Source: Gammaproteobacteria bacterium
GTDB lineage: Bacteria; Pseudomonadota; Gammaproteobacteria; JAADGQ01
DNA length: 64,000 nucleotides
Direction: 5' to 3'
Assembly: GCA_015490755.1 (NCBI GenBank)
Contig: WFXF01000017.1
Span: forward strand, 24,492-88,491
Below, in pieces: positions 35,701-45,167 of this stretch (within the stretch, counting starts at the first letter, position 1; each line of letters starts with the position of its first letter). Below the pieces are notes generated by a model. That model was not told the DNA's origin and ran no database searches. It worked only from the letters and a program-made list of their open reading frames with translations. The translations under genes and the position numbers were made by a program.

Positions 35701-36657
35701 TCAAACCAGCAAAAAAAAGAGAATCGCCCCGGTAACAATAAAACCAAAAAACCAGAGCCATTTTAACTGGCGCTTTAATATCAGTTCATCCTGACATGAA
35801 TATTTTTTAATAATCGGCAACAACGTATCGAACAGCTTAAAGCTCTCTGTAATAGCCGACGTACCTATATCAAAATAGTCAGAAGGCTTGATCGTTACTC
35901 CATTCTCTCCCAATATACTTCCCTGAAGAGTGTGCATAAAAAAATAGGTTGGTTGAAGCCCCTCAGTAATAAGCATCTCGGGTGATTTCCCTTGATAGCT
36001 ATCACCTTTCAGCGACTGAATCAGCGTAGCATGAATCGCTTCCAGGCTTTTATTTACTCGTTTGTGCAAAAATTGTAGTTTAATCCGTGTAGATATAATA
36101 ATTTTATTCTGCGCAGCAGCACCTGTTCCCACACCTCGCGCACGCGCAGTAAGTTCAATCATCATAGGCAAATGATAAAACAGCCCAAGTGTCAAGGCAC
36201 GGCACTCTCTATTTTTATGAAAATAAACCCCGGAATCATTCGCAACATCCACCAGCAAATAAAGTACCTCACTAATTAGATCAGAATGTTGCTGGAAACT
36301 TTTAGGCACAGACAAGCCTGCATAGTTATTTTTTAATGAGCTCCAGTCTGATTTGATTTTATTCCAACGCTGCAACTGCCCTTTAATATTGCTCGACTGC
36401 TCAACCACTTGAATGCATTTCTCCACCTGGCTTTGCACAGAGATAATTTTATCTTTAAAAGAATCATCACCATTCAACAATGCATTAGACATACCTCTAT
36501 GCTGAGGTATTAACTCAATCAATTTACGAATATCTACAATTGTTTCAAGACCTTTGCGCTGACGCTGAATAGATAAATCTGAATATCGGCACTGAACAGC
36601 CGCAACAATCAAACCAAAAACAGCACTTATAATGATGACAGACGAAGTTAAAATCAT
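35701..36657 (-). CDS. Membrane-anchored NIT-like (nitrate/nitrite sensing) protein
   Basis: The start is the ATG at 36657 (MILTSSVIIISAVFGLIVAA), which has GGAGGT 6 bases upstream; the frame extends 5 codons further. The 318-aa product has one N-terminal and one C-terminal (about 296-316) transmembrane helix. A helical domain of about 270 residues lies between, presumably in the periplasm. Stretches such as IELIPQHRGMSNALLNGDDS and LTARARGVGTGAA resemble the NIT nitrate/nitrite-sensing domain of chemoreceptors and kinases. There is no signalling output domain. It lies 24 bp after an MCP that lacks a large sensor domain. Confidence 0.68.
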   Translation of the reverse strand: MILTSSVIIISAVFGLIVAAVQCRYSDLSIQRQRKGLETIVDIRKLIELIPQHRGMSNALLNGDDSFKDKIISVQSQVEKCIQVVEQSSNIKGQLQRWNKIKSDWSSLKNNYAGLSVPKSFQQHSDLISEVLYLLVDVANDSGVYFHKNRECRALTLGLFYHLPMMIELTARARGVGTGAAAQNKIIISTRIKLQFLHKRVNKSLEAIHATLIQSLKGDSYQGKSPEMLITEGLQPTYFFMHTLQGSILGENGVTIKPSDYFDIGTSAITESFKLFDTLLPIIKKYSCQDELILKRQLKWLWFFGFIVTGAILFFLLV

Positions 36658-36681
36658 CACAGCACCTCCCATTTGATAGCA

Positions 36682-38034
36682 CTAAAAAAGTACAATTTTT
36701 TGCTCTTCCGCTGTTATGGACGGAAGCACTTTAGCGTTCGGAATCACATCAACCATATGCCCTGAAAGTGCTTTCAGATAATCTGATGTGACTGATGTTT
36801 CATCAAATGCTGCACCATTTGCAATAGTTGCCTGATTGATCGTTTCAATATGTTTCGCAATATCTTGAGACTCTTCACTCTGCTTCAGTATTGCTTCCGT
36901 AATTTTATGCATCACATTAGAAGTGTTCTTGGCATTTGTTCTGATTTGCTCTAAATGTTCACCAGCCTTATTTCCCCATTTCACACCTTTCACAATATTT
37001 TTATGAACTGTTTCCATACTTGAAATATTGTTTGAAATCTCTTCCTGGATTGCATTCACCATAATGGTAATTTGCGCTGTTGCATCATGGGTGCGCTGTG
37101 AAAGACGGCGCACTTCTTCAGAAACTACTGCAAATCCACGCCCATACTCACCTGCACGCGCCGCCTCAATCGCGGCATTAAGTGCAAGTAAATTAGTTTG
37201 TGCCGCGATCTCTTGAATGACATCAATGATCTTGTTGATCTCTTTAGAGCGATCACCCAGCGTTGCTAATAAATTCTCTGAGTTTTCAACGGATTCAAAC
37301 GTTTGCTGTATACTTTCAATGGATTTAATGACAACTTCACCTCCCTCACCTGCAAGCTGATCAGTATGGTTAACCGCTGTTTTAACATCCTCAGCCTGAT
37401 CTGCAATATCACGGCTTTTTGCCGCTGCCATCTCTATGGTTAAAGTAATTTCTGAAACAGACTGAACCTGCTGACGGGAATTTTTAACTTCTCGCTGAGC
37501 CGCTACTGACAGTTCAGTAGCTGCACTTTGCACTTCAGCGGCTGATTCAGTAATTTCACTAATGGCACGTTCAAACTCTGTAGCGATCCCTTCCAAATCA
37601 CCATATAACGTGCCCATTTCATCATTTATTGATGATGTGAAGTGCTGTGATAAATCTCCATCAGCAATGGCATGACTACTTTTTTTCAGATCATTGACAG
37701 CTCGTATTGTGCCCAGGTAATAGCCCATCAAGATGTAAACAAACAAGCCAAAAGTTACTCCTGAAAACAGAAGCACATCAAGGCGTTTGTTCTCAATTTC
37801 CATAATCTGAGATGTCAGATTCGTCTGTATTACATGATCAATCGAGTCTGATCCCTTTGATTTTAGTATATCAATCTGCTTCTGATACTGATCATTAATC
37901 AAATAACTCAAAGTTACGGTACTACCGAACATAATTGCAGCCAACAGCAGCACCTTAGGTAAAAGCTTGAACGTAGCATTAACCCTGATCGCAGGCTTAA
38001 TAAAAAAGTTAGCCAACTGTTGCACTCCATGCAC
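36682..38034 (-). CDS. Methyl-accepting chemotaxis protein with a minimal periplasmic region
   Basis: A 450-aa chemoreceptor. Two transmembrane helices (about 26-46 and 85-107) leave only some 38 residues outside, far too few for a normal ligand domain. HAMP-like sequence follows, then the MCP signalling tip ([40 protein letters not shown]). The start is unclear: the frame opens at GTG 38034, but a TTG at 38016 has GGAG 8 bases upstream. It appears co-transcribed with the NIT-like protein, which could supply the missing sensor. Confidence 0.9.
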   Translation of the reverse strand: MHGVQQLANFFIKPAIRVNATFKLLPKVLLLAAIMFGSTVTLSYLINDQYQKQIDILKSKGSDSIDHVIQTNLTSQIMEIENKRLDVLLFSGVTFGLFVYILMGYYLGTIRAVNDLKKSSHAIADGDLSQHFTSSINDEMGTLYGDLEGIATEFERAISEITESAAEVQSAATELSVAAQREVKNSRQQVQSVSEITLTIEMAAAKSRDIADQAEDVKTAVNHTDQLAGEGGEVVIKSIESIQQTFESVENSENLLATLGDRSKEINKIIDVIQEIAAQTNLLALNAAIEAARAGEYGRGFAVVSEEVRRLSQRTHDATAQITIMVNAIQEEISNNISSMETVHKNIVKGVKWGNKAGEHLEQIRTNAKNTSNVMHKITEAILKQSEESQDIAKHIETINQATIANGAAFDETSVTSDYLKALSGHMVDVIPNAKVLPSITAEEQKIVLF

Positions 38035-38137
38035 TCATGTACTGAATTTATTCCATTTTCCTAAAAGCGTAGCTTTAATTACGGCAATAAATGACGATAA
38101 CTTAACCATTCAATACATCAATTCAAGTCAATATTGA

Positions 38138-39295
38138 GTGAACCTTCTAATAAAATTAAAACAATCTGTTTTTGGTGAAATACCACCACGGCAATCCCAG
38201 GGTGAAGTGCTTTTATCTTCATTAGGGGCGATGATTGGTATTGGCCTGGTTACATGGGTCAGTCACTATTTTGTAGGGAGTGCTGGATTACCTTTTGTGG
38301 TCGCATCTATGGGAGCTGCTGCGGTACTGCTCTATGCTGCGCCACATAGCCAATTAACCCAACCCTGGCCATTTGTAGGTGGGCACCTGGTATCAGCCAT
38401 TGTGGGTGTCACCTGTGCTCAATGGGTTCCTGACCTGTTTCTGGCCAGCGCTTTAGCTGTGGGCCTGGCTATTTTTGTGATGCATGAATTGAGCTGCTTG
38501 CACCCTCCGGGGGGCGCTGCTGCATTAGTCGCTGTCATTGGCGGGGATCAAATTCATGCTCTAGGGTATCTTTACGTGCTGGTACCTGTTGGCCTGAATG
38601 TGTTGATTATGGCGATCGCAATTTGGTTGACACGATTGATACTCGCCAGGAGGCACAAAACAAAAAAACTAATCTTTGTTTTTGATAACGAAGGTAGTAA
38701 AAAAAGTGACTTCTCAAATTTAGTGCCTTTTTCAAAAGATGATTTGAACAAGGCACTGCAAGATATCAATGTTTACATTGATGTTTCTATTGCAGATTTG
38801 AACAGTATTTATACAAATGCAATTTTGCTTTCTCACAAACGTGAACTGGAAACAAAAGCCTGTAAGGATATTATGGCAGATAAGGTCATTTCCGTAGAGT
38901 TTGGCAGTAGTCTGAATGAAACCTGGTCACTCATGCAAGAACACAAAGTCCGCAGTATCCCTGTCATTGATAAATCTGGACGAATCAATGGCATCATCAC
39001 TGTCTGTGACTTCATAAAAGAAGCCAATAAATATCATGAAAAAAGTATTGAGGAGCGTCTAAAAAGAGTAGTCAAACAGACCTGTGAACTCACCTCAAAC
39101 AAACCTGAAGTGGCTGGCCAACTAATGACGACACCAGTGATTACTTTACAGGAAAATGCACCTGTTGCGAATGCTTTTTCAATCTTCAAAGAAAAGGGTA
39201 TTCGTCATATTCCCATATTGAATCATAAACAACGCTTGGTAGGTATGCTGGCGCATACGGATGTAGTTCGTGAATTACGTAAAATCAGCGACTAA
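38138..39295 (+). CDS. HPP-family membrane protein with two CBS domains
   Basis: A 385-aa protein. The N-terminal half is an HPP integral membrane domain with four or five helices and the signature LHPPGGAAALVAVIGG. The C-terminal half has a CBS pair (about 240-385: DKVISVEFGSSLNETWSLMQ, VRSIPVIDKSGRINGIITVC, then GIRHIPILNHKQRLVGMLAH). HPP proteins of plants and cyanobacteria transport nitrite, and CBS pairs sense adenylates. Nitrite handling with energy-state control is a reasonable inference in this nitrate/NO neighbourhood. GTG start without a clear ribosome site; it overlaps the next gene tail-to-tail by 11 bp. Confidence 0.85.
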   Translation: MNLLIKLKQSVFGEIPPRQSQGEVLLSSLGAMIGIGLVTWVSHYFVGSAGLPFVVASMGAAAVLLYAAPHSQLTQPWPFVGGHLVSAIVGVTCAQWVPDLFLASALAVGLAIFVMHELSCLHPPGGAAALVAVIGGDQIHALGYLYVLVPVGLNVLIMAIAIWLTRLILARRHKTKKLIFVFDNEGSKKSDFSNLVPFSKDDLNKALQDINVYIDVSIADLNSIYTNAILLSHKRELETKACKDIMADKVISVEFGSSLNETWSLMQEHKVRSIPVIDKSGRINGIITVCDFIKEANKYHEKSIEERLKRVVKQTCELTSNKPEVAGQLMTTPVITLQENAPVANAFSIFKEKGIRHIPILNHKQRLVGMLAHTDVVRELRKISD

Positions 39296-40253
39296 ACTCA
39301 AAAGGATCACTATAAATTTCTTGCAGTGAGGCTCCAGCAAGAAAAGCTTTTTTCCTGGTATCTTTTACCATATCCGGATGACCACAAAGAAACAGTCGCC
39401 AACCTGCCAGACTGGAATACTGCTCTAGAGCTGCACTATTGGCAAACCCCGCATAACAACCATCAGGCACAACATCACCTGAAATGCATCGTGTATAAAA
39501 AACATTATCATGTGTATCAGCTAACTGGCTCAATTCATCAACCATATAGAGCCTGCTGAAATCAAGCACCCCATGAAACAGATGAATATTGCCTTGATGC
39601 CCTTGTGACAATGCATCATGAAGAATACCCACTAATGGAGCTAACCCTGAGCCCGTACCAATAAGTAGCAAATTCTGTTTTTGATCATTCGCTGAATAAT
39701 AACAATCACCATGAGGCCCATCAATTTCCAACAAATCGACAACCTGCAACTCATTGTGAATCCAGGTACTCATTTTGCCACCAGACAAATATTCGACATG
39801 GAGCTCCAATATATTATCGGGCAATGAATCTGCAATAGAGTAGCTTCGAGACAAACCATCAGAACGATGCAAATTAATGAACTGCCCGGCTTTATGCTCA
39901 AAACTCTCCAGGCACTCCAGGCGCAATCTTAAAATTTGATCATTCATTTTATGTTTATCAACAACACGAACAGCAATTCGGTGAACGATTTCATCGCCCG
40001 CCAAAGCGACTTCAAGATCACCTTCAGGCCTACAGATGCAGGCAAGAAAGTAACCTCTCTTTTTCAGACTTTTTTTAAGACCTTTTTGTGAACTTTCAGG
40101 AACTTTACCCTCCGTCACACGCATCAAGCAGCTTTGGCAAATACCACTGCCACATGATGAGGGAATTGCTACACGATTGCGATGCAAACATTGAAGAACA
40201 GATTCATCATCAAGAACTTCATAAACCTGGCCTTCATAACCCACTTTCGACAT
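39285..40253 (-). CDS. 2Fe-2S ferredoxin - FAD/NAD(P)H reductase
   Basis: A 322-aa electron-transfer flavoprotein. The N-terminal plant-type ferredoxin domain has C34, C39, C42 and C72 (SSCGSGICQSC, then ACIC). The FAD-binding domain (about 90-190) contains RSYSIADS, and the NAD domain has LLIGTGSGLAPLVGIL and LFLCGHPDMV. The gene follows the truncated haemoglobin by 22 bp with its own GAGGT site. It is likely the reductase that keeps the globin reduced for NO dioxygenation. It could equally serve another oxygenase. Confidence 0.9.
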   Translation of the reverse strand: MSKVGYEGQVYEVLDDESVLQCLHRNRVAIPSSCGSGICQSCLMRVTEGKVPESSQKGLKKSLKKRGYFLACICRPEGDLEVALAGDEIVHRIAVRVVDKHKMNDQILRLRLECLESFEHKAGQFINLHRSDGLSRSYSIADSLPDNILELHVEYLSGGKMSTWIHNELQVVDLLEIDGPHGDCYYSANDQKQNLLLIGTGSGLAPLVGILHDALSQGHQGNIHLFHGVLDFSRLYMVDELSQLADTHDNVFYTRCISGDVVPDGCYAGFANSAALEQYSSLAGWRLFLCGHPDMVKDTRKKAFLAGASLQEIYSDPFEFSR

Positions 40254-40275
40254 TGTGTAGCAACCTCTTAAACTC

Positions 40276-40647
40276 TTACCGACCTAATACATCATTGCGT
40301 GTTGCTTCAGCTGTTGCTGCAACTTCTGATATAAGATCATCCGTCACACCCAACTCTTTTAATGTAGCTCCAAGAAGCTCAACAACAGCATCAAAATCTT
40401 TATCGCCCAAACCTTTTTCCACCAGATGAGCATGCCCTTTACGCATATCCATTCCTGTATAATTATTAGGGCCACCAAAAGCATAAGTCAGAAAAGCTTT
40501 TTGCTTAACGGCCTGTTTATCCATATCAATCCCTTCAAACCAGTGGCTGATTCTGTCATCACCAAGGACTTTACGGTAGAAAATGTCAACTGCTGCATCA
40601 ACCGCCGCTTCACCACCCAATTTTTCAAACAGACTTGCATTGCTCAT
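40276..40647 (-). CDS. glbN: Group 1 truncated haemoglobin (trHbN)
   Basis: A 123-aa 2-on-2 globin. It begins LFEKLGGEAAVDAAVDIFY with the B10 tyrosine (Y24). Its F-helix matches that of cyanobacterial GlbN (GHAHLVEKGL, proximal His72), and its C-terminus LKELGVTDDLISEVAATAEA is also characteristic. Group 1 truncated globins with a tyrosine at B10 typically turn NO into nitrate. It is the first gene of a likely two-gene operon with the ferredoxin reductase. An NsrR-type palindrome overlaps its predicted promoter. Ribosome site GGAG with an 8-base spacer. Confidence 0.94.
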   Translation of the reverse strand: MSNASLFEKLGGEAAVDAAVDIFYRKVLGDDRISHWFEGIDMDKQAVKQKAFLTYAFGGPNNYTGMDMRKGHAHLVEKGLGDKDFDAVVELLGATLKELGVTDDLISEVAATAEATRNDVLGR

Positions 40648-40709
40648 TATTTACTCTCCATTTATGTAATAAAAGCCTTAAAAAACAATCCCTAAATAAA
40701 ACACACTTC

Positions 40710-40732
40710 AAGATGCATTTCAAATACATCTT
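40710..40732. promoter_or_regulatory. NsrR-type operator between trHb and haemerythrin
   Basis: AAGATGCATTT, a single C, then AAATACATCTT: an 11-1-11 inverted repeat with one mismatch, matching the known NsrR consensus (AAGATGCYTTT and its complement). NsrR is an iron-sulfur repressor released by NO. On the minus strand, TTGAAA within the box and TTTATT 17 bases later could be the trHb -35 and -10. Binding would then block that promoter. Confidence 0.8.
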
Positions 40733-40749
40733 TTCATGACAGCCATATT

Positions 40750-40764
40750 TTGTCAAAATGACAA
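40750..40764. promoter_or_regulatory. Second palindrome upstream of the haemerythrin gene
   Basis: TTGTCA-AAA-TGACAA is a perfect 15-base inverted repeat, 66 bases before the haemerythrin start and 18 bases from the NsrR-type box. It may be another operator of the divergent region. I cannot name a regulator. Confidence 0.35.
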
Positions 40765-40829
40765 TGATTAAAAATCACAAATATATATATCCAACTCAAC
40801 CTTCTTAATGCTACTTTTCAGGCTACCCC

Positions 40830-41228
40830 ATGCAACTTCCCATAACAGTCGCCATTGATTTCATGAACCAGGATCATGCTGATTTTGTTAAGCTGATCAT
40901 CCAGCTAGATACTGCACTGGAAAATGAATCCGACGAAAAAATCAGTCATATTATGGCTCAATTATTCAAACATACCGTTGAACACTTCTCCCATGAAGAA
41001 AGTGAAATGCAGCGTATCAACTTTCCACCGTACCCAATGCATAAAGGTGAGCATGATCAAGTGATAAATTTGCTTGAAAATGCAGTTACCAACTGGGAAA
41101 CCGAACATTCTCGACCTTCATTAAAACAATTTATTAAAGAGACCGTCATGCCCTGGTTTTATCAACATGTTGAAACAATGGATTCCATCACCGCTCAATT
41201 TATACACAGGTTTGACTCTACGACTTAA
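40830..41228 (+). CDS. Bacteriohaemerythrin
   Basis: A 132-aa four-helix di-iron protein binding O2, possibly NO. All canonical ligands are in place: H16, H52 with E56 (HFSHEESE), H71 with H75 (MHKGEHDQ), and H113 with D118 (YQHVETMD). It is divergent from trHb across the NsrR-type site and overlaps the following chemoreceptor gene tail-to-tail by 11 bp. It may deliver or buffer O2, or repair NO-damaged iron-sulfur centres. Confidence 0.93.
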   Translation: MQLPITVAIDFMNQDHADFVKLIIQLDTALENESDEKISHIMAQLFKHTVEHFSHEESEMQRINFPPYPMHKGEHDQVINLLENAVTNWETEHSRPSLKQFIKETVMPWFYQHVETMDSITAQFIHRFDSTT

Positions 41229-42915
41229 AGTGCTCAAATTGTGCATTAAGGTCTTTTGTTAAATCGACCAGTTTTCCACCGCTCTGCGCAGTTTGCTCGG
41301 CTATCGTAGTCGCTTGACCTGTAATATTACCTATCGCAACAATATTATTTTTAATTTGCTCCGCAGAAGCACTTTGCTCCTCTGCGGCACTTGCTGTTCG
41401 TGCATTAAGTTCATGAATGCTGTCAATTACATCCATAATGGCTTTCAATGACCCTTCAGCCATTGCCACTTGCTCCACACTTTCGCCTGCTTGAGAGCTT
41501 CCACCTTTCATCACATTTACAGCACTTCTTGCGCTGGCCTGAATACGCTCAATCATCTCCTGTATCTCCAAAGTGGATTCTTGTGTACGGCTCGCCAGTG
41601 TTCTTACCTCTTCTGCAACCACTGCAAATCCACGCCCTTGCTCTCCTGCTCGTGCCGCCTCAATTGCAGCATTCAGCGCCAGCAGATTGGTTTGCTCTGC
41701 AATGCCCTTGATAACATCAAGCACAGTGCCAATCGATTCACTATCTGATTCAAGAGTTTGAATTACACCTGAAGCCTTTTCTACTTCTTTCGCTAACCGA
41801 TCAATTGATGTAATCGTTTTTGCAATCACCTCTTGGCCTATCACTGTTTCATCATACGCTTTATTTGCAGCATTCTCAGCCGTCGCAGCATTTCCGGCCA
41901 CTTCCTGTACTGCTGTTGCCATCTCTTCCACCGCTAAAGTCACCTGGTCTGTTTCATTTTTTTGTTGAGAAATTTTTTGGCTGGATTGATTGGCGAGTGT
42001 TGATATTTTGCTCGCAGCAGTAACCACATTGGAGCTGGAGCTTGCAACCCCATAAATTAATTTCTGAAGTTTGCCAACAAAGCTATTGAAGTTTTTGGCC
42101 AACTCACTGATTTCATCTTCACCGGAACTATCCAGACGACTGTTCAGATCGCTATCGCCTTGTGCCAAACCGCTCATTGCCTGGTTTATTTCACTCAAAC
42201 GCCGGTCAATTGTCATTTTATAAACAAAATATATTGCAAGCATCGAAATAGACAAGACCCCAAGCAATAACAATAAAACCTCTTTACTTATAAGCGCTCC
42301 AGCAGCGAGTTGATCATCAATCACTGTCGTGATCTCAAGGATGCCGCGCACATCCCCCAACTGCCAGTTATTTTTAGGTGTTTGTGGATGACTGTTATGA
42401 CAGCCTGTACAGACTTTGCTGACCATTTTATCTGCAATGGCCACTCGAAGCACCTGTTTACCGTCAACAACATCTCGTTTACTGTAGATTTCATCAGGAT
42501 TGCGCGAGATGGTATTCCAGGCATCCGACTCAAACGGCTCAAGCTGGCGTGATGCCCGATTTGGAAAAGGAAAGTCACTATAAAGCTTTACTGTCATACC
42601 TTCATCTGCTGACAGTTCGCTTAAATCATGAATCATTGTAGCGGGAAGTGGAATGGCTCTATTATTCTGCTTATGATCAATAGCCACACTGATATCATCA
42701 CTGCTCTTGACAGGTTGAACAACATAGTTGGCATAATATTTACGCAGTGTTTTGAACTGCTGCACGGTCTGCTCTGATGACTGTATCGCTGCTTCAATCA
42801 CATTGCGCTCAATCTGCCCGGGAATAAGCGATACGGTAACAATAACACCAACAAAAAAAGTAGCAAAGACAGGAATCATCATTTGCCACAACAAGCTTAA
42901 TTTATTCCATTTCAT
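41218..42915 (-). CDS. Chemoreceptor with a haem-c binding periplasmic domain
   Basis: A 565-aa MCP. TM1 is at about 9-31, and the periplasmic domain at 32-205 carries the haem-c motif CTGCH (C169, C172, H173) in the DUF3365/Tll0287-like context ([14 protein letters not shown]). TM2 is at about 208-230, then HAMP and the MCP tip ([39 protein letters not shown]). Haem-c sensor domains of this kind monitor redox state or small gases such as O2 or NO. The position beside haemerythrin and NO genes supports a gas or redox taxis role. Confidence 0.92.
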   Translation of the reverse strand: MKWNKLSLLWQMMIPVFATFFVGVIVTVSLIPGQIERNVIEAAIQSSEQTVQQFKTLRKYYANYVVQPVKSSDDISVAIDHKQNNRAIPLPATMIHDLSELSADEGMTVKLYSDFPFPNRASRQLEPFESDAWNTISRNPDEIYSKRDVVDGKQVLRVAIADKMVSKVCTGCHNSHPQTPKNNWQLGDVRGILEITTVIDDQLAAGALISKEVLLLLLGVLSISMLAIYFVYKMTIDRRLSEINQAMSGLAQGDSDLNSRLDSSGEDEISELAKNFNSFVGKLQKLIYGVASSSSNVVTAASKISTLANQSSQKISQQKNETDQVTLAVEEMATAVQEVAGNAATAENAANKAYDETVIGQEVIAKTITSIDRLAKEVEKASGVIQTLESDSESIGTVLDVIKGIAEQTNLLALNAAIEAARAGEQGRGFAVVAEEVRTLASRTQESTLEIQEMIERIQASARSAVNVMKGGSSQAGESVEQVAMAEGSLKAIMDVIDSIHELNARTASAAEEQSASAEQIKNNIVAIGNITGQATTIAEQTAQSGGKLVDLTKDLNAQFEHFKS

Positions 42916-43010
42916 ATCCCAACTTCCCTGTTAACTTAACAAGCTTTCAAGCAATATCGGCAATGAATTTATTTGCTTGAAAGAGTCTGTTAACAAATTT
43001 TACTGAACAC

Positions 43011-44042
43011 TCAAACCATCACTATTTTTCTTCTAAGCCAGTTCATCCACCACACCACCAGTCGATTTGAAAATGATAGCGGTATCGAGCACAGCAACAT
43101 GCCATAAACCCAGCGTCGCGCCACTTTGCCCGGTGACTCAGGATCGAGCCACCGTTCACTTTTTGATATCTCTGCGAGTGTTGCCAGACCAATCAATATT
43201 GGCCACAACACCGATAGACGCAGACGAAAACAGTGGCGTGGAACTTCTGTAAAATATTGCTGTGCATCAGCATAATAATTGATCGTCGTCTGTAACCAGG
43301 CAATCAACAACGGACGTGCCTTGCAACTATTTTCGCTTTTGAGAAGCATATCGGGTTTCAACCCCTGCAATATCAATTCATAATCGGGCAAGTAACAACG
43401 GCCAATACGTAAATCACTGGGCAAGTCACGCAAAATATTCGTCAATTGCAGCGCTTTACCAAAGTTTATGCCCAAATTTATATTATGTTTTTTATTCCAA
43501 TCATGCAGCGCAGGTTCATGAGCCATCACGACCTCTGTCCAGAACCCTCCCACACAACCCGCTACATGATAGATATAATTATCAAGTTCAAATTCTGTTT
43601 TAAATGCTTTTACGGCCCCTTCTTTCTCTGATGGAAAGTACGTTAAATCAATTTCCATTCCCTGAATCAATGTTGCAACAACTGCTTTCACACGCGCTTG
43701 ATCATCTGGCCACAAGCCATAAAGCAACATGCAAACTTGATGGATTGATTTCAGCAAATATTGTTCATCTTTATTGGTCTGCTGCTCACTCAAATTATCT
43801 ACAATTTCCTGCAATGACTTTTCATTCGGCATCTCCATCACCTGTTTTTGGAACAGTCGCAAATAGTGCAAACGCTTTTCAGCAGCAATCGCATCAGTAT
43901 CCGCAATCGTATCTGCGACTCTTGCCAACAGGTATGCCACGGAGATGGGCTCTCTTATATTTACAGGCAGTATCCGTAACGTTAAATAGAAGCTACGGGA
44001 AACACTTTGCAAAATATCCGTTAATAATTTACTTTTTTCCAT
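43011..44042 (-). CDS. Squalene/phytoene synthase family enzyme
   Basis: Condenses two prenyl diphosphates head-to-head. The preferred start is the ATG at 44042 (MEKSKLLTDILQSVSRSFYL, 343 aa); the frame extends 18 codons upstream only from a TTG. The substrate motifs are SRSFYLTLRILP, the first Asp-rich motif LLARVADTIADT, and the second QLTNILRDLPSDL with the RCYLP segment. A C-terminal hydrophobic stretch (about 280-330) suggests membrane association, as in squalene synthases of the FDFT1 type. Squalene for hopanoids is the likely product; no hopanoid cyclase is adjacent. Confidence 0.85.
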   Translation of the reverse strand: MEKSKLLTDILQSVSRSFYLTLRILPVNIREPISVAYLLARVADTIADTDAIAAEKRLHYLRLFQKQVMEMPNEKSLQEIVDNLSEQQTNKDEQYLLKSIHQVCMLLYGLWPDDQARVKAVVATLIQGMEIDLTYFPSEKEGAVKAFKTEFELDNYIYHVAGCVGGFWTEVVMAHEPALHDWNKKHNINLGINFGKALQLTNILRDLPSDLRIGRCYLPDYELILQGLKPDMLLKSENSCKARPLLIAWLQTTINYYADAQQYFTEVPRHCFRLRLSVLWPILIGLATLAEISKSERWLDPESPGKVARRWVYGMLLCSIPLSFSNRLVVWWMNWLRRKIVMV

Positions 44043-44123
44043 TAATTTTGACCGATGTAATTTTCCGATTATTTTCAGTGCTATAGTATAGAGCAATCAG
44101 CTCTTCCAAATTAAAGGGGAATT

Positions 44124-45167
44124 ATGGCTACCATCGAACACCTTCCCGTTTTAGGCGTATGTGGCTTTAGTGGCTCAGGTAAAACAACACTGTTACAAGC
44201 TGTCATTCCCGAGTTGATTCAAAAAGGGTTACGCATTGCTGTAGTCAAACATGATGTTCACGGTATTCAAGTAGACCATCCAGGAAAAGACAGTGACCTT
44301 CTGTTTCATACCGGTGCCGATATTTTACTGCAAGGCCCTTGCGAACATTTTTTTCGAGTTCATACACCAACACCGCTTGAACTTATTCCTGAACTAATCA
44401 AACTCAGCCGTCAATATGATCTGGTACTTGTAGAAGGACATAAAGATTCACCCATCCCTAAAATCTGGTTATTAAATGAAGGTGAGTCAGCCGCACCGGC
44501 TGACAAGAAAAATATTATTGAAACACTGGCGCGTGATTCACAGCGGCCAAAACACTTTCTTGATTTCATACAATGCTGGTTAAAAAAGCAATGGGAAAAG
44601 AGACCCGTTTACGGCTGTGTGCTCATTGGTGGCCAAAGCAGCCGTATGGGTCGACCCAAGCACTTGATTGAATCAAAGGGTCAAACCTGGCTGGCACATT
44701 CGATCAATGCGCTAAATGAACATTGCGAACAGGTCATCATCGCGGGGGCAGGAGATCTGCCAAAAGAGTTGAAAAAATATCACCAACTGCCCGATGCACC
44801 CACCATTCGCGGGCCACTGGCCGGTATACTCTCAGCCATGCGCTGGGCACCTCATGCCTCCTGGCTGGTCTCTGCCTGCGATATGCCACACACGACAACA
44901 ACAGCACTGCACTGGTTACTCCGCTCTCGTGTGCTGGGTGTTTGGGGGGTTTTACCCAGGATTTCAGTGGAATCACCCCCAGAACCATTACTGGCCTATT
45001 ATGACTTCAGAGCTGCTCACCTTTTGGAAAAGTTATCCATGAGTGAAAAACCCGCGCCCAACCGTTTAAGCCAGCATGAGAAAGTTATCTTGCCAGTTGT
45101 ACCAAAAGCCCTGTCAAGTGCCTGGAAAAATATCAATACCGTGCAAGAGCTTGAGGCTCTTAAATAG
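44124..45167 (+). CDS. mobA: Fused MobB-MobA molybdopterin cofactor protein
   Basis: A 347-aa fusion. Residues 1-155 are MobB, a GTP-binding accessory protein (P-loop GFSGSGKTTLLQ, VVKHDVHG, LVLVEGHKDSPIPKI). Residues 160-347 are MobA, molybdenum cofactor guanylyltransferase (LIGGQSSRMGRPKHL, RGPLAGILSA, VSACDMP). It makes the bis-MGD form of the cofactor used by nitrate reductases and related enzymes, which suits the nitrate theme. GGGGAATT precedes the ATG. Confidence 0.93.
   Translation: MATIEHLPVLGVCGFSGSGKTTLLQAVIPELIQKGLRIAVVKHDVHGIQVDHPGKDSDLLFHTGADILLQGPCEHFFRVHTPTPLELIPELIKLSRQYDLVLVEGHKDSPIPKIWLLNEGESAAPADKKNIIETLARDSQRPKHFLDFIQCWLKKQWEKRPVYGCVLIGGQSSRMGRPKHLIESKGQTWLAHSINALNEHCEQVIIAGAGDLPKELKKYHQLPDAPTIRGPLAGILSAMRWAPHASWLVSACDMPHTTTTALHWLLRSRVLGVWGVLPRISVESPPEPLLAYYDFRAAHLLEKLSMSEKPAPNRLSQHEKVILPVVPKALSSAWKNINTVQELEALK

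Noticed and set aside
43604..44086. 160-codon plus-strand frame opposite the squalene synthase gene
   Set aside because: The opposite strand encodes all the synthase motifs; this frame has none and no start signals.
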